From Mycobacterium sp. 1274756.6 (GTDB lineage Bacteria > Actinomycetota > Actinomycetes > Mycobacteriales > Mycobacteriaceae), in NCBI RefSeq assembly GCF_001668625.1, contig NZ_LZLJ01000016.1, positions 62,001 through 126,000 of the forward strand: a DNA stretch of 64,000 bases, in the 5' to 3' direction. How positions within the stretch are numbered: position 1 is the first letter of the stretch; each line of letters begins with the position of its first letter. A program made the translations under genes and the position numbers. Below are positions 21,048 to 31,936 of this stretch, piece by piece. The notes below the pieces were generated by a model. That model did not search any database. It saw only the letters and a list, made by a program, of their open reading frames with translations, and was not told the DNA's origin.

Positions 21048-23748
21048 GTCGCAACTGGCCCGCTTCGCCGCGGACCTGCCGTTCGCCTTGGACGAGTTCC
21101 AGCGGCGGGCCTGCACCGCGTTGGAAGCCGGCCACGGCGTGCTGGTCTGCGCCCCCACCGGCGCGGGCAAAACCGTGGTGGGGGAGTTCGCGGTGCACCT
21201 GGCGCTGGCCGGCGGCGGCAAATGCTTCTACACCACCCCGCTGAAAGCGCTGAGCAACCAGAAGCACACCGACCTGAGCGCCCGCTACGGCGCCGAGCGC
21301 ATCGGGCTGCTCACCGGCGACCAGTCGATCAACGGCGACGCCCCAGTGGTGGTCATGACCACCGAGGTGCTGCGCAACATGCTCTACGCGGATTCCCCGA
21401 CGCTGCACGGGCTTTCCCACGTGGTGATGGACGAGGTGCACTTCCTGGCCGACCGGATGCGCGGCGCGGTGTGGGAGGAGGTGATCCTGCACCTGCCCGA
21501 ACCGGTGCGGCTGGTCAGCCTGTCGGCGACGGTGAGCAACGCCGAGGAGTTCGGCGGCTGGATCCAGACCGTGCGCGGCGACACCACCGTCGTCGTCGAC
21601 GAGCACCGGCCGGTACCGCTGTGGCAGCACATGCTGGTCGGCAAGCGGCTGTTCGACCTGTTCGACGCCGACGGCAAACCCGGCGCGGTCGCCCCCGACC
21701 TGCTGCGCCACATCAGCCAGCGCCGCGAAGCCGACCGGCTCTCCGACTGGCGTCCGCACCGGCACCGCGGCCCCGGGCCGGTGCGCGCCTTCCGGCCGCC
21801 GGCCCGACCGGAGGTGATCGCCGCGCTGGACAGCGCCGGGCTCCTCCCGGCGATCACGTTCGTGTTCTCCCGCGCCGGGTGCGACGCGGCGGTGCGCCAG
21901 TGCCTGCGCTCCCCGCTGCGGCTGACCACCGAGGCCGAGCGGGACCGCATCGCCGAGGTGGTCGAGCGGCGCTGCGCGCACCTGGCCGACACCGACCTGG
22001 GGGTGCTGGGCTACTACGAATGGCGCGAGGGGCTGCTGCGGGGCATGGCCGCCCACCACGCCGGGATGCTGCCCGGCTTCCGGCACACCGTGGAGGAACT
22101 GTTCACCGCCGGGCTGGTCAAGGCGGTGTTCGCCACCGAAACCCTGGCGTTGGGCATCAACATGCCCGCCCGCACCGTCGTGCTGGAACGGCTGGTGAAA
22201 TTCAACGGGGAGGAACACGCCCCGCTCACCCCGGGGGAGTACACCCAGCTGACCGGGCGGGCCGGGCGGCGCGGCATCGACATCGAGGGCCACGCGGTGG
22301 TGGTGTGGCAGCCCGACATCGAACCCGCCGACGTGGCCGGGCTCGCCTCCACCCGCACCTTCCCGCTGCGCAGCTCGTTCGCGCCGTCCTACAACATGAC
22401 GATCAACCTGGTCTCGCGGATGGACACCGAGCAGGCCCACCGGCTGCTGGAACAGTCCTTCGCCCAGTACCAGGCCGACCGGTCGGTGGTGGGCCTGGTG
22501 CGCGGCGCGGAGCGGGGCCGGCGGATGCTGGCCGAGATCGCCGCCGAACTCGGCGGCACCGACGCGCCCATCCTCGACTACGCCCGGCTGCGCGACCAGG
22601 TCTCCCAGCGGGAGAAGGCGCAGGCCCGCGCCGGACGGCTGCAGCGGCGCCGGGCCGCCAACGACGCGCTGGCCGCGCTGCGCCGCGGCGACATCATCAC
22701 GATCAACGACCGCCGCCGCGGCGGGCTGGCGGTGGTGATCGAAGCCGCCCGCGACGAGCTGGACCCGCGGCCGCTGGTGTTGACCGAGCACCGCTGGGCG
22801 GGCCGGATCTCCTCGGCCGACTACTCCGGGGCGACGCCGCCGCTGGGAACGATGCGGCTGCCCAAGCGGGTGGAGCACCGCCAGCCGCGGGTCCGCCGGG
22901 ACCTGGCGTCGGCGCTGCGGTCGGCGGCCGCCGGGTTGCCGCTGCCCGGCCGGCGCCGCGGCCGCGACGACGAACCGGCCGACCCGGAACTGACGGCGCT
23001 GCGCACCAAGCTGCGGGCCCACCCGGTGCACCACGCCGCCGACCGGGACGAGGGACTGGCCGCCGCGCAGCGCTACCTGCGCATCGAGCGGGACAACGCC
23101 CAGCTGGACAAGAAGGTCGCGGCGGCGACGAACTCGCTGGCCCGCACCTTCGACCGGATCGTCGGGCTGCTCACCGAACGCGGCTACATCCGCCGCGGCC
23201 CCGACGGCGAGCTGTCGGTCACCGACGACGGCCGGCTGTTGGCCCGCATCTACAGCGAAAGCGACCTGCTGGTGGCCGAATGCCTGCGCACCGGCGCGTG
23301 GCAGGGTCTCAAACCCACCGAGCTGGCCGCGGTGGTCTCGGCGGTGCTGTTCGAGACCCGCGGGGACGGCCACGGCGGCATCCACGGCGCCGACGCCCCG
23401 TCGGCCGGGGTGCGGCGCGGCTTGCAGAACACGCTGCGGCTCTCCGCGCAGCTGCGCTCCGACGAGCAGCGCCACCGGCTGGCCACCGGCCGTGAGCCCG
23501 ACGACGGTTTCGCGGCGGCGGCGTACCACTGGGCCCGCACCGGCGACCTGGCCACCGCGCTGGCCGCCTCCGATGTGACCGAGACCGGCAGCCCGCTGTC
23601 GGCAGGGGATTTCGTGCGCTGGTGCCGCCAGGTGCTCGACCTGCTCGATCAGGTCCGCAACGCCGGCCCGCAAGCCGAACTGCGCCGAACCGCCCAACAA
23701 GCGATCGGCGCGGTTCGGCGCGGCGTCGTCGCGGTGGACGGGGGATAG
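21031..23748 (+). CDS. helY: Ski2-type DEVH-box RNA helicase HelY
   Basis: A 905-residue superfamily-2 helicase. The RecA-like core has Walker A APTGAGKT (41-48), DEVH (134-137), SAT in [10 protein letters not shown] and the [10 protein letters not shown] motif near residue 410. The C-terminal half contains the rRNA-processing arch-like and DSHCT-type helical domain of Ski2/Mtr4 helicases. The family unwinds RNA for processing or decay; the exact mycobacterial substrate is not known. It starts inside the end of tatC, so it is translationally coupled to the Tat genes. Confidence 0.94.
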   Translation: MTTPPESQLARFAADLPFALDEFQRRACTALEAGHGVLVCAPTGAGKTVVGEFAVHLALAGGGKCFYTTPLKALSNQKHTDLSARYGAERIGLLTGDQSINGDAPVVVMTTEVLRNMLYADSPTLHGLSHVVMDEVHFLADRMRGAVWEEVILHLPEPVRLVSLSATVSNAEEFGGWIQTVRGDTTVVVDEHRPVPLWQHMLVGKRLFDLFDADGKPGAVAPDLLRHISQRREADRLSDWRPHRHRGPGPVRAFRPPARPEVIAALDSAGLLPAITFVFSRAGCDAAVRQCLRSPLRLTTEAERDRIAEVVERRCAHLADTDLGVLGYYEWREGLLRGMAAHHAGMLPGFRHTVEELFTAGLVKAVFATETLALGINMPARTVVLERLVKFNGEEHAPLTPGEYTQLTGRAGRRGIDIEGHAVVVWQPDIEPADVAGLASTRTFPLRSSFAPSYNMTINLVSRMDTEQAHRLLEQSFAQYQADRSVVGLVRGAERGRRMLAEIAAELGGTDAPILDYARLRDQVSQREKAQARAGRLQRRRAANDALAALRRGDIITINDRRRGGLAVVIEAARDELDPRPLVLTEHRWAGRISSADYSGATPPLGTMRLPKRVEHRQPRVRRDLASALRSAAAGLPLPGRRRGRDDEPADPELTALRTKLRAHPVHHAADRDEGLAAAQRYLRIERDNAQLDKKVAAATNSLARTFDRIVGLLTERGYIRRGPDGELSVTDDGRLLARIYSESDLLVAECLRTGAWQGLKPTELAAVVSAVLFETRGDGHGGIHGADAPSAGVRRGLQNTLRLSAQLRSDEQRHRLATGREPDDGFAAAAYHWARTGDLATALAASDVTETGSPLSAGDFVRWCRQVLDLLDQVRNAGPQAELRRTAQQAIGAVRRGVVAVDGG

Positions 23749-23801
23749 GCCGGTAGGGTAGGCGCGAACAGCGAGGCGAACGCAGTACACAGGGAGATGG
23801 C

Positions 23802-24584
23802 ATGAGCGGACCGCAGGGACCGGACCCGACGGAAGCCTGGCAGCCCCCGGCTGAGCCGGCGGAGAGCCCCCAGCAGGCCGAGTCGGGTCACCAGGACGCC
23901 GCGGTGCCGCCGGCCGAGCCGTCGCCGTGGCAGCCGACCGGTTACGAGCAGGAGTACCCGCCCACCTACCCGGCGGTGCCCGGCTACCCGCAGCCCGAGC
24001 AGTACGGCCAGCCCACCCCCTACGGTTCGCCCGGTCAGCCCTACGGCCAGACCGCCGAATACCCGCCGCCGGGCCAGTACGGGCATCCCACCCAGTACGC
24101 CCAGCCCGGCCCGTACGGCCAACCCACCGACTACAGCGCGACGGGCCCGTACGCCCAGCCCGGTCAGCCCCCGGCGCAGCCCGGCGCTCCCGCCGGCCAC
24201 GAACACCACCTGGTCTCCGACGCCCGCAAGAAGTTCCTCGGCATGCCGATCAGCGGGCGCGCCGCGGTCACCCTGGCCGCGCTGACCGGCGCGATCATCG
24301 TCGCGGTGCTGGTGTTGGGGCTGCTGTGGCCCGGCTTCCTGGTCACCACCAAACTCAACATCGACAAGGCCCAGGCCGGCGTGCAGCAGATCCTCAGCGA
24401 CGAGACCAACGGCTACGGCGCCAAGAACGTCAAGGACGTCATCTGCAACGAGGGCAAGGGCAACCCGACGGTCAAGAAGGACGGCACCTTCGACTGCGAG
24501 GTCAGCATCGACGGCACCAAGCGCAAGGTGACGGTGACCTTCCAGGACGACTCGGGCACCTACGCCGTCGGCCGGCCCCGCTGA
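23802..24584 (+). CDS. Pro/Tyr/Gln-rich membrane protein with DUF4333 domain (Rv2091c-like)
   Basis: A 260-residue protein in three parts: a cytosolic N-terminus of about 130 residues made of Pro-Tyr-Gly-Gln repeats (QPxPYGxPxQP), one membrane helix at about residues 165-188 ([20 protein letters not shown]), and an extracytoplasmic DUF4333 domain with a Cys pair (DVICNEG and TFDCEV). ATG 23802 follows CAGGGAG; TAGGGT (23754-23759) is a likely -10. The function is unknown. Its type matches the gene after helY in Mtb (Rv2091c). Confidence 0.85.
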   Translation: MSGPQGPDPTEAWQPPAEPAESPQQAESGHQDAAVPPAEPSPWQPTGYEQEYPPTYPAVPGYPQPEQYGQPTPYGSPGQPYGQTAEYPPPGQYGHPTQYAQPGPYGQPTDYSATGPYAQPGQPPAQPGAPAGHEHHLVSDARKKFLGMPISGRAAVTLAALTGAIIVAVLVLGLLWPGFLVTTKLNIDKAQAGVQQILSDETNGYGAKNVKDVICNEGKGNPTVKKDGTFDCEVSIDGTKRKVTVTFQDDSGTYAVGRPR

Positions 24585-24588
24585 CCGG

Positions 24589-25548
24589 TCAACCGGTGCG
24601 GGCGGCGGTCTGCAGCGCGGTCTCCAGCCGCCGCACCGACGAGCCGACCCCGTACCGGTCGGCAAGGGCGGCAACACGATCGGCGTCCACCGCCCGTTCC
24701 GGCAGCGCGTCGGTGGCCCGGGACAGTTCCACCGCGGCGTCGGTGACCACCCGCACCACCGGGCCCGCGGTCTCGATGTAGTCGCTCGCCGCGACCAGCT
24801 TCGCCCGGATCCCCTTGGCCATCGGCGAGCTCGGATCGGCTGCGGCGGCCCGCACCGCGGCCAGCGAGCCGTGCTCGGCCAACAGCCGCGCGGCGGTCTT
24901 CTCCCCGATCCCCGGCACCCCGGGCAGTCCGTCGGACGGGTCACCGCGCAGCAACGCCAACTCGGCGTAGGCGGCCCCGGCCCGCGCGGCGGGCACCCCG
25001 TAGCGTTCGGCGACCTCGGCCGGCCCGAACAGGGTCGCCTTGGCCAGCCCGCGCCCGAGGTAGAGCACCCGCACCGGCACCGGGTCCTCGGCGACCACCT
25101 GCAGCAGATCCCGGTCCCCGGAGACCACCACGACCGGGTCGGCCGTCTCGGCGGCGGCCAGGGTGCCCAGCACGTCGTCGGCCTCCAACCCCTCCGCGCC
25201 GCCGGTGGCGATCCCGAAGGCGTCCAGCACCTCCAGGATCACCTCCACCTGCGGGCCGAGCTCGTCGGGCATCTCCTCGACGTCGGGGGCATCGGCCTCG
25301 ACCTCCTCCACCCGGTGCGCCTTGTAAGACGGCAGCAGCGCCACCCGGAACTGCGGACGCCAGTCCAGATCCAGGCAGACCACCAGGCGGCGCGGCCGCT
25401 GTGCGGTGACCAGGGTGGCCACCGCGTCGAGGAAACCGCGCACCGCGTTGACCGGCATCCCGTCGGGTGCGGTGATCGACGACGGCACCCCGTAGAAGGA
25501 ACGGAACCACATCGAGGCGCCGTCGAGCAGCAGCAGCGGAGCGGGCAT
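24589..25548 (-). CDS. 5'-3' exonuclease / flap endonuclease (Rv2090-like)
   Basis: A 319-residue protein homologous to the 5'-nuclease domain of DNA polymerase I, without a polymerase domain. Acidic metal-ligand blocks are visible: [40 protein letters not shown] and [12 protein letters not shown]. The helix-hairpin-helix [18 protein letters not shown] binds DNA. The start is set at ATG 25548 because TAGCAT (complement of 25556-25561) lies 7 nt upstream; ATG 25557 is inside that hexamer. It converges with the DUF4333 gene and is divergent from pepE. Confidence 0.93.
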   Translation of the reverse strand: MPAPLLLLDGASMWFRSFYGVPSSITAPDGMPVNAVRGFLDAVATLVTAQRPRRLVVCLDLDWRPQFRVALLPSYKAHRVEEVEADAPDVEEMPDELGPQVEVILEVLDAFGIATGGAEGLEADDVLGTLAAAETADPVVVVSGDRDLLQVVAEDPVPVRVLYLGRGLAKATLFGPAEVAERYGVPAARAGAAYAELALLRGDPSDGLPGVPGIGEKTAARLLAEHGSLAAVRAAAADPSSPMAKGIRAKLVAASDYIETAGPVVRVVTDAAVELSRATDALPERAVDADRVAALADRYGVGSSVRRLETALQTAARTG

Positions 25549-25555
25549 GCCCGCC

Positions 25556-25600
25556 ATGCTATTTCCCGCCCGGATCGACCGCCGCCCCACCCGATAGCCT
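25556..25600. promoter_or_regulatory. Divergent leaderless promoters of exonuclease and pepE
   Basis: TAGCAT on the minus strand (complement of 25556-25561) is 7 nt from ATG 25548. TAGCCT on the plus strand (25595-25600) is 6 nt from GTG 25607. The two start codons are 58 bp apart, and both transcripts appear to lack a leader. Confidence 0.55.
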
Positions 25601-25606
25601 GGGGAG

Positions 25607-26719
25607 GTGACTTCCCGGTTCGACAGCTCCGTCTACGCCCGCCGGCTGGCCGCCGCGGCCGCCGCCACCGCCGAGGCCGGACTGGCCGGGCTGGTCATCA
25701 CCCCCGGACACGACCTGCGCTACCTGCTGGGGTCGCGGGCGGAGACCTTCGAGCGGCTCACCGCGCTGGTGCTGCCCGCCGACGGGGAGCCGACGATGGT
25801 GGTGCCCAGGCTGGAGGTGCCCGCCCTGGCCGAATCCGCGGTCGGCGACCTGGGCATCACGGTGCGGGACTGGGTGGACGGCGACGACCCCTACCGGCTG
25901 GTCGCCGACGCGCTGCCCGGGACCACCGCGGCGGTCACCGACGCGATGCCCGCCCTGCACCTGGTGCCGCTGGCCACCCTGCTGGGCGCCCCGCCGGAGC
26001 TGGCCACCGCGGTGCTGCGCCGGCTGCGGATGCGCAAGGATCCCGCCGAGATCGACGCGCTGCGCCGCGCCGGCGCCGCCATCGACCGGGTGCACGCCGC
26101 GGTTCCCGCGCTGCTGCGGGCCGGCCGCACCGAAGCCGACGTCGCCGCCGATATCGCCGAAGCTATTGTGGCCGAAGGGCATTCGGAGGTGGCGTTCATC
26201 ATCGTCGGGTCCGGGCCGAACGGCGCCGACCCGCACCACGCCTGCTCGCAGCGGCAACTGAGCCACGGCGACATCGTGGTCGTCGACATCGGTGGGCCCG
26301 TCGAGCCCGGCTACTACTCCGACTGCACCCGCACCTACAGCGTCGGCGAACCCGGCCCCGAAGTGGCGCAGCACTACGCGGTGCTGCAGCGCGCCCAGCG
26401 CGCCGCGGTGAGCGCGGTGCGTCCGGGGGCGACCGCCGAGCAGATCGACGCCGCCGCCCGCGACGTGCTGGCCGAGGCCGGGCTGGCCGAGTACTTCGTG
26501 CACCGCACCGGGCACGGCATCGGCCTGTCGGTGCACGAAGAGCCCTACCTGGTCGCCGGCAACGACCTGCCGCTGGCCGCCGGGATGGCGTTCTCCGTCG
26601 AACCCGGAATCTATTTCCCCGGCCGATGGGGCGCCCGCATCGAGGACATCGTCATCGTCACCGACGACGGCGCGGAACCGGTCAACACCCGCCCCCACGA
26701 GCTGGTCGTCGCCGGCTGA
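25607..26719 (+). CDS. pepE: Xaa-Pro dipeptidase PepE (M24B)
   Basis: A 370-residue metallopeptidase that cleaves dipeptides with proline at the second position. The N-terminal creatinase-like domain is followed by a pita-bread catalytic domain with the metal ligands: Asp in [21 protein letters not shown], His in [15 protein letters not shown], and Glu in FSVEPGIYF and ARIEDIVIV. It is cytosolic, with no signal peptide. GTG 25607 is fixed by the leaderless promoter. Confidence 0.95.
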   Translation: MTSRFDSSVYARRLAAAAAATAEAGLAGLVITPGHDLRYLLGSRAETFERLTALVLPADGEPTMVVPRLEVPALAESAVGDLGITVRDWVDGDDPYRLVADALPGTTAAVTDAMPALHLVPLATLLGAPPELATAVLRRLRMRKDPAEIDALRRAGAAIDRVHAAVPALLRAGRTEADVAADIAEAIVAEGHSEVAFIIVGSGPNGADPHHACSQRQLSHGDIVVVDIGGPVEPGYYSDCTRTYSVGEPGPEVAQHYAVLQRAQRAAVSAVRPGATAEQIDAAARDVLAEAGLAEYFVHRTGHGIGLSVHEEPYLVAGNDLPLAAGMAFSVEPGIYFPGRWGARIEDIVIVTDDGAEPVNTRPHELVVAG

Positions 26720-26739
26720 GCCGTGGCCGGCGTGGCCGG

Positions 26740-27153
26740 CTAATCGGTGTCGCGGTCGAGCAGCGTCGAGGAGCCCAGCACCCGCTGGATCTGCACCTCG
26801 ATGACCACCCGCTGCGGATTCTCCCGCGGGGTGCGGTAACGCTGCGCGTAGCGCAGTTCGGCGTCGCGCACCGCATCGGCGTCCGCGCTCACACTGGCCC
26901 GACCCTCCAGCGACAGCCAGCGCGCCCCGTCGACCTGGGACAGCACCGCCACCCCGCCGCGCTCGGCGTTGAGCGCCTTCTGCGAGCCGCCGTTGGTGAT
27001 CACCCGTGCGATATGGGTTTTCGGGTCGAAGGTGAATCCGACCGCGACCACGTGCGGCGAGCCGTCGGCGCGCAGCGTGGTCAGCATCGCCAAGTGCCGC
27101 TCGGTGAGAAACGAGTGCGCGTCGTCGGTGAGCCGGGTCGTGGTGTTCGCCAT
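26740..27153 (-). CDS. F420-binding flavin-fold reductase (Rv2074-like, FDOR-B)
   Basis: A 137-residue split-barrel protein closely resembling Mtb Rv2074, an F420H2-dependent biliverdin reductase. Blocks: [44 protein letters not shown] and [17 protein letters not shown] 27153 gives [11 protein letters not shown] 27156 is one codon earlier. TAGCGT on the minus strand lies 8 nt before that ATG. It is divergent from the SDR gene with only 35 bp between starts. Confidence 0.88.
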   Translation of the reverse strand: MANTTTRLTDDAHSFLTERHLAMLTTLRADGSPHVVAVGFTFDPKTHIARVITNGGSQKALNAERGGVAVLSQVDGARWLSLEGRASVSADADAVRDAELRYAQRYRTPRENPQRVVIEVQIQRVLGSSTLLDRDTD

Positions 27154-27188
27154 CACGGCCCACGCTAGCGCAGGACATAATCGCTGGC
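27154..27188. promoter_or_regulatory. 35-bp divergent promoter region
   Basis: CATAAT (27176-27181) is 7 nt before GTG 27189, and TAGCGT on the other strand is 8 nt before ATG 27153. Both transcripts seem leaderless, and the two -10 elements share the small gap. Confidence 0.5.
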
Positions 27189-27938
27189 GTGGAGGACACG
27201 AGAAACCCACCGGTGGTCATCTTCGGCGGGCGCAGCGAGATCGGCGTCGAGCTGGCCGGCCTGCTGGCGCCGGGCGCGACGGTGGTGCTGGCCGCCCGCA
27301 ACGCCGACCGGCTCGACCCGCAGGTGGCCGCGGTGCGCGCCGCCGGCGCCGCCGCGGTGCACACCGTCGAGTTCGACGCCGACGACCTCGCCGGGCACGG
27401 GCCGCTGGTCGCCGAGCTGGTCGCCGAGCACGGGCCGTTGGGCACCGCGGTGCTGGCGTTCGGGGTCCTCGGCGACCAGGCCCGGGCCGAAACCGACGCC
27501 GCGCACGCGGTGGCGATCGTGCACACCGACTACGTCGCCCAGATCAGCCTGCTCACCCACCTGGCCGTCACCATGCGCGCGGCCGGGCGAGGCGCGCTGG
27601 TGGTGTTCTCCTCGGTGGCCGGGGTGCGGGTGCGGCGGGCCAACTACGTCTACGGCTCGGCCAAAGCCGGCCTGGACGGGTTCGCCGGCGGGCTCGCCGA
27701 CGCCCTGCACGGCAGCGGGGTGCACCTGCTGGTCGCCCGACCCGGCTTCGTCGTCGGCCGGATGACCGAGGGGATGACCCCGGCGCCGCTGTCGAGCACC
27801 CCGCGGCAGGTCGCCGCCGCGACCGCCCGCGCGCTGGCCCGCCGCCGTCACACGGTGTGGATCCCGTGGGCACTGCGCCCGCTATTCGCCGGGATGCGGC
27901 TGTTGCCCCGTGCGGTGTGGCGGAGGCTGCCGCGGTGA
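27189..27938 (+). CDS. Short-chain dehydrogenase/reductase (Rv2073c-like)
   Basis: A 249-residue classical-type SDR. The cofactor motif is modified: [13 protein letters not shown] instead of TGxxxGxG. The catalytic Ser is in [25 protein letters not shown], and Tyr and Lys are in YGSAK. It resembles the DprE2/decaprenylphosphoryl-ketoribose-type mycobacterial SDRs in style, but the substrate cannot be told from sequence. Its last codons overlap the start of cobL (GTGA), so it may be co-transcribed with the cobalamin genes. Confidence 0.85.
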   Translation: MEDTRNPPVVIFGGRSEIGVELAGLLAPGATVVLAARNADRLDPQVAAVRAAGAAAVHTVEFDADDLAGHGPLVAELVAEHGPLGTAVLAFGVLGDQARAETDAAHAVAIVHTDYVAQISLLTHLAVTMRAAGRGALVVFSSVAGVRVRRANYVYGSAKAGLDGFAGGLADALHGSGVHLLVARPGFVVGRMTEGMTPAPLSSTPRQVAAATARALARRRHTVWIPWALRPLFAGMRLLPRAVWRRLPR

Positions 27939-29110
27939 GCCGGATCGTGGTGATCGGCATCGGTGCCGACGGGATGGGCGGCCTGGCCGAGCGATCCCGT
28001 ACCGAATTGCGCTCCGCCACCGTGGTTTACGGGTCGGACCGGCAACTCGGGCTGCTCGACGGCACGGTTGCGGCGGACCGGCGGAGCTGGCCGTCGCCGC
28101 TGCTGGAGGCGCTGCCCGCGCTGCTCGACCAGCCGCACGACGTGCACGTGCTCGCCAGCGGCGACCCGCTGCTGCACGGCATCGGCGTCACCGTCATCCG
28201 GCTGTTCGGCCCGCAGCGGGTCACGGTGCTGCCGCACGTGTCGTCCCCGGCGCTGGCCTGCGCCCGGCTGGGCTGGAGCGTCGCCGACACCGAGGTCATC
28301 AGCCTGGTGAGCGCGCCGCCGCACACCGCGGTGCGGCGCGGCGGGCGGGCGATCGTGCTCTCCCGCGGCCGGTCCAGCCCGCCGCAGCTCGCCGCGCTGC
28401 TGTGCGAGCACGGCCGCGCCGACTCGCAACTCAGCGTTTTCGAGCAACTCGGCGGACCGGCCGAACGCCGCCGCGACGGCACCGCCCGGGAGTGGGCCGG
28501 CGCCGCCGAGTCCGACCTCGACGACCTCAACGTCATCGCCGTGCGCTACCTGCCGGACGAGGCCGGTGTCCACCTGCCCGACAGCGCGTTCGAAACCACC
28601 GGCCAGCTGACCAAATACGGCATCCGCGCGGTCACGCTGGCCGCGCTGGCCCCGCGGCCGGGCGAGCGGCTGTGGGACGTCGGGTCGGGATCGGGCAGCA
28701 TCGCGGTGTCGTGGGCCCGCAGCGCGCCGGGGTGCACCGCGGTGGCGTTCGAACACGACGAGGCCCGCCGCCGCGACATCGCGCGCAACGCGGCCGGCGC
28801 CGGCGCCCGGGTCGAGGTGCGCGGTGCCGCGCCGGAGGCCTTCGGCGGCGCCGCCGCCCCCGCCGCGGTGTTCATCGGCGGCGGCCTGACCACACCGGGG
28901 CTGCTCGAGGGTTGTCTGCAGGCCCTGCCCGCCGGCGGCAGGCTGGTCGCCAACACGGTCACCGTCGAGTCCGAAGCCGTTCTGTTGCAGGCGTATTCGC
29001 AACACGGAGGGGTGTTGCGACGGCTGGAGCACCACCGGGTGGAACCGCTGGGGGCGTTCCGCGGCTGGCTGCCGCACCGCCCGGTGACCCAGTGGGAGCT
29101 GACCCGATGA
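27935..29110 (+). CDS. cobL: Precorrin-6Y C5,15-methyltransferase (decarboxylating) CobL
   Basis: A 391-residue bifunctional enzyme that methylates precorrin-6Y at C5 and C15 and removes a carboxyl group. The N-terminal CbiE-type tetrapyrrole methylase (about 1-200) opens with RIVVIGIGADG and carries VLASGDPLLHGIG. The C-terminal CbiT-type methyltransferase (about 205-391) has LTKYGIRAVTLAAL and the SAM loop LWDVGSGSGSIAV. GTG 27935 overlaps the SDR stop by 4 nt. cobM and cobK follow with 4-nt overlaps. Confidence 0.95.
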   Translation: MSRIVVIGIGADGMGGLAERSRTELRSATVVYGSDRQLGLLDGTVAADRRSWPSPLLEALPALLDQPHDVHVLASGDPLLHGIGVTVIRLFGPQRVTVLPHVSSPALACARLGWSVADTEVISLVSAPPHTAVRRGGRAIVLSRGRSSPPQLAALLCEHGRADSQLSVFEQLGGPAERRRDGTAREWAGAAESDLDDLNVIAVRYLPDEAGVHLPDSAFETTGQLTKYGIRAVTLAALAPRPGERLWDVGSGSGSIAVSWARSAPGCTAVAFEHDEARRRDIARNAAGAGARVEVRGAAPEAFGGAAAPAAVFIGGGLTTPGLLEGCLQALPAGGRLVANTVTVESEAVLLQAYSQHGGVLRRLEHHRVEPLGAFRGWLPHRPVTQWELTR

Positions 29111-29862
29111 CCGTGTACTTCATCGGCGCCGGACCCGGCGCCGCCGACCTGATCACCGTCCGCGGCCAGCGGCTGCTGGCCGCCTGCCCGGTCTGCCTGC
29201 ACCCCGGATCGATCATGTCCGACGACCTGCTGGCGTTCTGCCCGCCCGACGCCCGCATCGTCGACACCGGCCCGCTGACCCTCGACGAGATCATCGCCGA
29301 GATCACCGCCGCCGCCGCGGCGGGCCACGACGTCGCCCGGCTGCACTCCGGGGATCCGTCGCTCTACAGCGCGGTCGCCGAACAGTGCCGCCGCCTCGAC
29401 GCGGCCGGCGTCGACTACCAGATCGTGCCCGGCGTCCCGGCCTTCGCCGCCGCCGCAGCGGAACTCGGGCGCGAACTCACCGTGCCGGGCGTGGCGCAGA
29501 CGGTGACCCTGACCCGGGTCGCCACCCTGTCGACCGCCATGCCCGCCGGCGAGGAACTCACCGCGCTGGCCAAACCGGGCGCCACCTTGGTGCTGCACCT
29601 GGCCGCCGCCCAGATCGACACGATCGTGCCGCAGCTGCTGGCCGGCGGCTACCGTCCCGACACCCCGGCGGCGGTGGTCGCGTTCGCCAGCCGCCCGCAG
29701 CAGACGGTGCGGCGCGGCACCCTGGCCGACATCGCCGAGCAGATGCACGCCGCCAACATCACCAAGACCGCGGTGATCTTCGTCGGCGACGCGCTGGCGG
29801 CCGCCGGCTTCACCGACAGCTACCTGTACTCGGCCGGGCGGCGGCGGGGGAGCGGCCCGTGA
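29107..29862 (+). CDS. cobM: Precorrin-4 C11-methyltransferase CobM
   Basis: A 251-residue SAM-dependent methylase acting on precorrin-4 at C11. It has the family signatures VYFIGAGPGAADLITVRG (residues 3-20), RLHSGDPSLYSAVAEQ and IVPGVPAFAAAAA. ATG 29107 overlaps the cobL stop (ATGA). It is the middle gene of cobL-cobM-cobK. Confidence 0.96.
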   Translation: MTVYFIGAGPGAADLITVRGQRLLAACPVCLHPGSIMSDDLLAFCPPDARIVDTGPLTLDEIIAEITAAAAAGHDVARLHSGDPSLYSAVAEQCRRLDAAGVDYQIVPGVPAFAAAAAELGRELTVPGVAQTVTLTRVATLSTAMPAGEELTALAKPGATLVLHLAAAQIDTIVPQLLAGGYRPDTPAAVVAFASRPQQTVRRGTLADIAEQMHAANITKTAVIFVGDALAAAGFTDSYLYSAGRRRGSGP

Positions 29863-30593
29863 AGGTCCTATTGCTCGGCGGCACCGGGGAGGCCCGCGAA
29901 CTGGCCGCCGCGCTGCAACCCGACATCGAGGTGATCAGCTCCCTGGCCGGCCGGGTGCCCGACCCGGCGCTGCCGGTCGGGGCGGTGCGCATCGGCGGGT
30001 TCGGCGGGGCCGAAGGACTGCGCTGCTGGCTGGCCGAGTCCGCCGTGGACGCCGTGGTCGACGCCACCCACCCGTTCGCCGCCACGATCACCGCCAACGC
30101 CGCCGCGGCCTGCACCGAGCTGGGGCTGCCGCACCTGGTGCTGGCCCGGCCGGCCTGGCCCACCGACGGGGCCATCCCGGTGGCGTCGAATCGGGGGGCC
30201 GCCGAGGTCATCGCCGAGCACGGCTACCGGCGGGTGTTCCTGACCACCGGGCGCTCCAGCGTCACGGCGTTCACCGGCGTCGACGCCTGGTTCCTCATCC
30301 GGGTGGTCACCGCGCCGGAGCCCGGCGCGCTGCCGGCCCGACATCGGCTGCTGCTCTCCCGGGGCCCCTACGGCTACCCGGAGGAGGCCGCGCTGCTGGC
30401 CGAACACCGCATCGACGTGCTGGTCACCAAGAACAGCGGCGGGCAGATGACCCGCGCGAAACTGACCGCCGCCGCCGATCACGACATCCCGGTGGTCATG
30501 GTGCAGCGGCCCGCCCTGCCCGCCGGCGTCGACACCGCGCCGGATGCCGCGCGGGCCGCCGCATGGGTGCGCCGGCTGGCCGCTACCCGGTGA
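29859..30593 (+). CDS. cobK: Precorrin-6A reductase CobK
   Basis: A 244-residue NADPH-dependent enzyme that reduces precorrin-6A. It starts [16 protein letters not shown] and has the characteristic [26 protein letters not shown] and VTKNSGG segments. GTG 29859 overlaps the cobM stop (GTGA). The 3' end overlaps the 3' end of sigC by 11 bp on the opposite strand. Confidence 0.95.
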   Translation: MKVLLLGGTGEARELAAALQPDIEVISSLAGRVPDPALPVGAVRIGGFGGAEGLRCWLAESAVDAVVDATHPFAATITANAAAACTELGLPHLVLARPAWPTDGAIPVASNRGAAEVIAEHGYRRVFLTTGRSSVTAFTGVDAWFLIRVVTAPEPGALPARHRLLLSRGPYGYPEEAALLAEHRIDVLVTKNSGGQMTRAKLTAAADHDIPVVMVQRPALPAGVDTAPDAARAAAWVRRLAATR

Positions 30594-31137
30594 GTTCGTC
30601 GGAATCCGGGTCGGCCAGCAGGGCATCGCGGGCCCGGGCCACCCGGGACCGGATGGTGCCCACCGCGCAGCCGCAGACCGCGGCGGCATCGGCGTAGGAC
30701 AGCCCGAGCAGCTGGGTGAGCAGCAGCGCCTCGCGCTGGTCGGGGGAGAGATCGGCGATCATCGCGGTGACCTCGACGACGTCTTCGAAGCCGCGGCTGG
30801 TGTGCGCCCGGTCGGCCAGCTGCGCCGGATCGGCGCCATACGCCGAGCGGGGCCGCGACCGGTTGTGGCGGATGTGGTCGGCGACCACCCGCCGCGCGAT
30901 CGACAACAGCCAGGTGCGGGCGCTGGACCGGCCGGAGAACCGTTCGATGGCGCCGATCGCGCGCAGGAAGGTCTCCTGGGTGAGATCGTCGGCGCTGCCC
31001 ACGTCGGCGAGGTAGGCGACGAACCGCCACACGTCCTGCTGGGTGGCGCGGATGAAGGCCTCCAACGCGCGGCTGTTGCGCCCGGCGGCGGCCAGCGCCA
31101 GCGCCGTCACGGCCTCGTCGTCGTTGCGCGCGGTCAT
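30583..31137 (-). CDS. sigC: ECF RNA polymerase sigma factor SigC
   Basis: A 184-residue extracytoplasmic-function sigma factor at the position of Mtb sigC (Rv2069, next to cobK). Region 2 spans about residues 25-95 ([27 protein letters not shown], then [17 protein letters not shown]). Region 4 spans about 125-175 ([41 protein letters not shown]). There is no SnoaL or other extension. A zinc-finger membrane protein gene lies 46 nt upstream in the same direction and could encode its anti-sigma partner. Confidence 0.92.
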   Translation of the reverse strand: MTARNDDEAVTALALAAAGRNSRALEAFIRATQQDVWRFVAYLADVGSADDLTQETFLRAIGAIERFSGRSSARTWLLSIARRVVADHIRHNRSRPRSAYGADPAQLADRAHTSRGFEDVVEVTAMIADLSPDQREALLLTQLLGLSYADAAAVCGCAVGTIRSRVARARDALLADPDSDELTG

Positions 31138-31183
31138 CGCGGCCAGTCTACGACGCGCAGTCGTAGGTCAGTGCGGGGTGTGG

Positions 31184-31891
31184 TCATGCCGCCGCCCGGT
31201 TCACCGGCCGCAGGTGATCCCGCCGCCCCGGCTCCGGCCACGGGACCGGCGGGTCGGCCTCGGCGGTCCCGCGATCGCGCCGCGGCGCCCCGAACCGGTC
31301 GCGCACCACCAGCAGCACGAAGACCAGCCCGAACAGGATCGGGATGTGGCTCAGCGCCCGGGAGGCGGTCACCTGCCCGGTCACCGCGTCGACCACGACA
31401 TAGCCCAGCAGCGCCACCGTGTACGCGCCGGTGATCGCGGCCACCCCGACCGCGGCGACCGTCCAGATCCCCGCCGCGATCATCGCCACCCCGAGGGCGA
31501 CCAGCCAGGCGGTGGACTCGTGCAGCAGGTGCGCGCCGGTCGCCGCGCCGTGCCCCTCGGTGTGCACCATCCCGAAGTCCAGCCCGGCGATCTGCGCGGC
31601 CGCCAACACCAGCTGCCCGACCCCGATAACGATCAGCGCACCGCGCCACCACAGCGCCGCGGTGCCGGCCGCGCGGGCGCGCGCACCGGCGAGGATCTGC
31701 TCGGTGAGGTCCGGGCCGCGCGGCGGGCCGGCCACCGCGATATCGCGGGTCTGCGCCGCCGCCGCGATCAGCCACTCCCGGCAGCCCCGGCAGCCGCGCA
31801 GGTGGGCGTCGAGCTGGTGGCCCAGCACCGGCTGGGCCTCGCCGTCCAGACGCGCCGAGAGTGCTTCACGCGCGACCTCGCAATTCACCAC
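31184..31891 (-). CDS. zf-HC2 membrane protein, putative anti-sigma factor for SigC
   Basis: A 235-residue protein with the zinc anti-sigma (ZAS) signature: Cys4, then His30-x3-Cys34-x2-Cys37 in HLRGCRGC. About four membrane helices follow (near residues 82-103, 125-145, 148-168 and 180-198), then a basic, Pro-rich cytosolic tail. Known ZAS proteins hold an ECF sigma factor at the membrane and release it on stress. It is 46 nt upstream of sigC on the same strand, as sigma/anti-sigma pairs often are. The Mtb sigC locus has no such gene as far as I know. GTG 31891 or GTG 31888 may be the start. Confidence 0.72.
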   Translation of the reverse strand: MVNCEVAREALSARLDGEAQPVLGHQLDAHLRGCRGCREWLIAAAAQTRDIAVAGPPRGPDLTEQILAGARARAAGTAALWWRGALIVIGVGQLVLAAAQIAGLDFGMVHTEGHGAATGAHLLHESTAWLVALGVAMIAAGIWTVAAVGVAAITGAYTVALLGYVVVDAVTGQVTASRALSHIPILFGLVFVLLVVRDRFGAPRRDRGTAEADPPVPWPEPGRRDHLRPVNRAAA

Positions 31892-31936
31892 CTCATCCTG
31901 ACAAATCGACCTCGGCGGACAAAACCCCGCACCGCC

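Noticed and set aside
18315-23790. Long minus-strand frames over pafBC, tatC and helY
   Set aside because: They are shadows of well-supported plus-strand genes and lack motifs, ribosome-binding sites and sensible ends.
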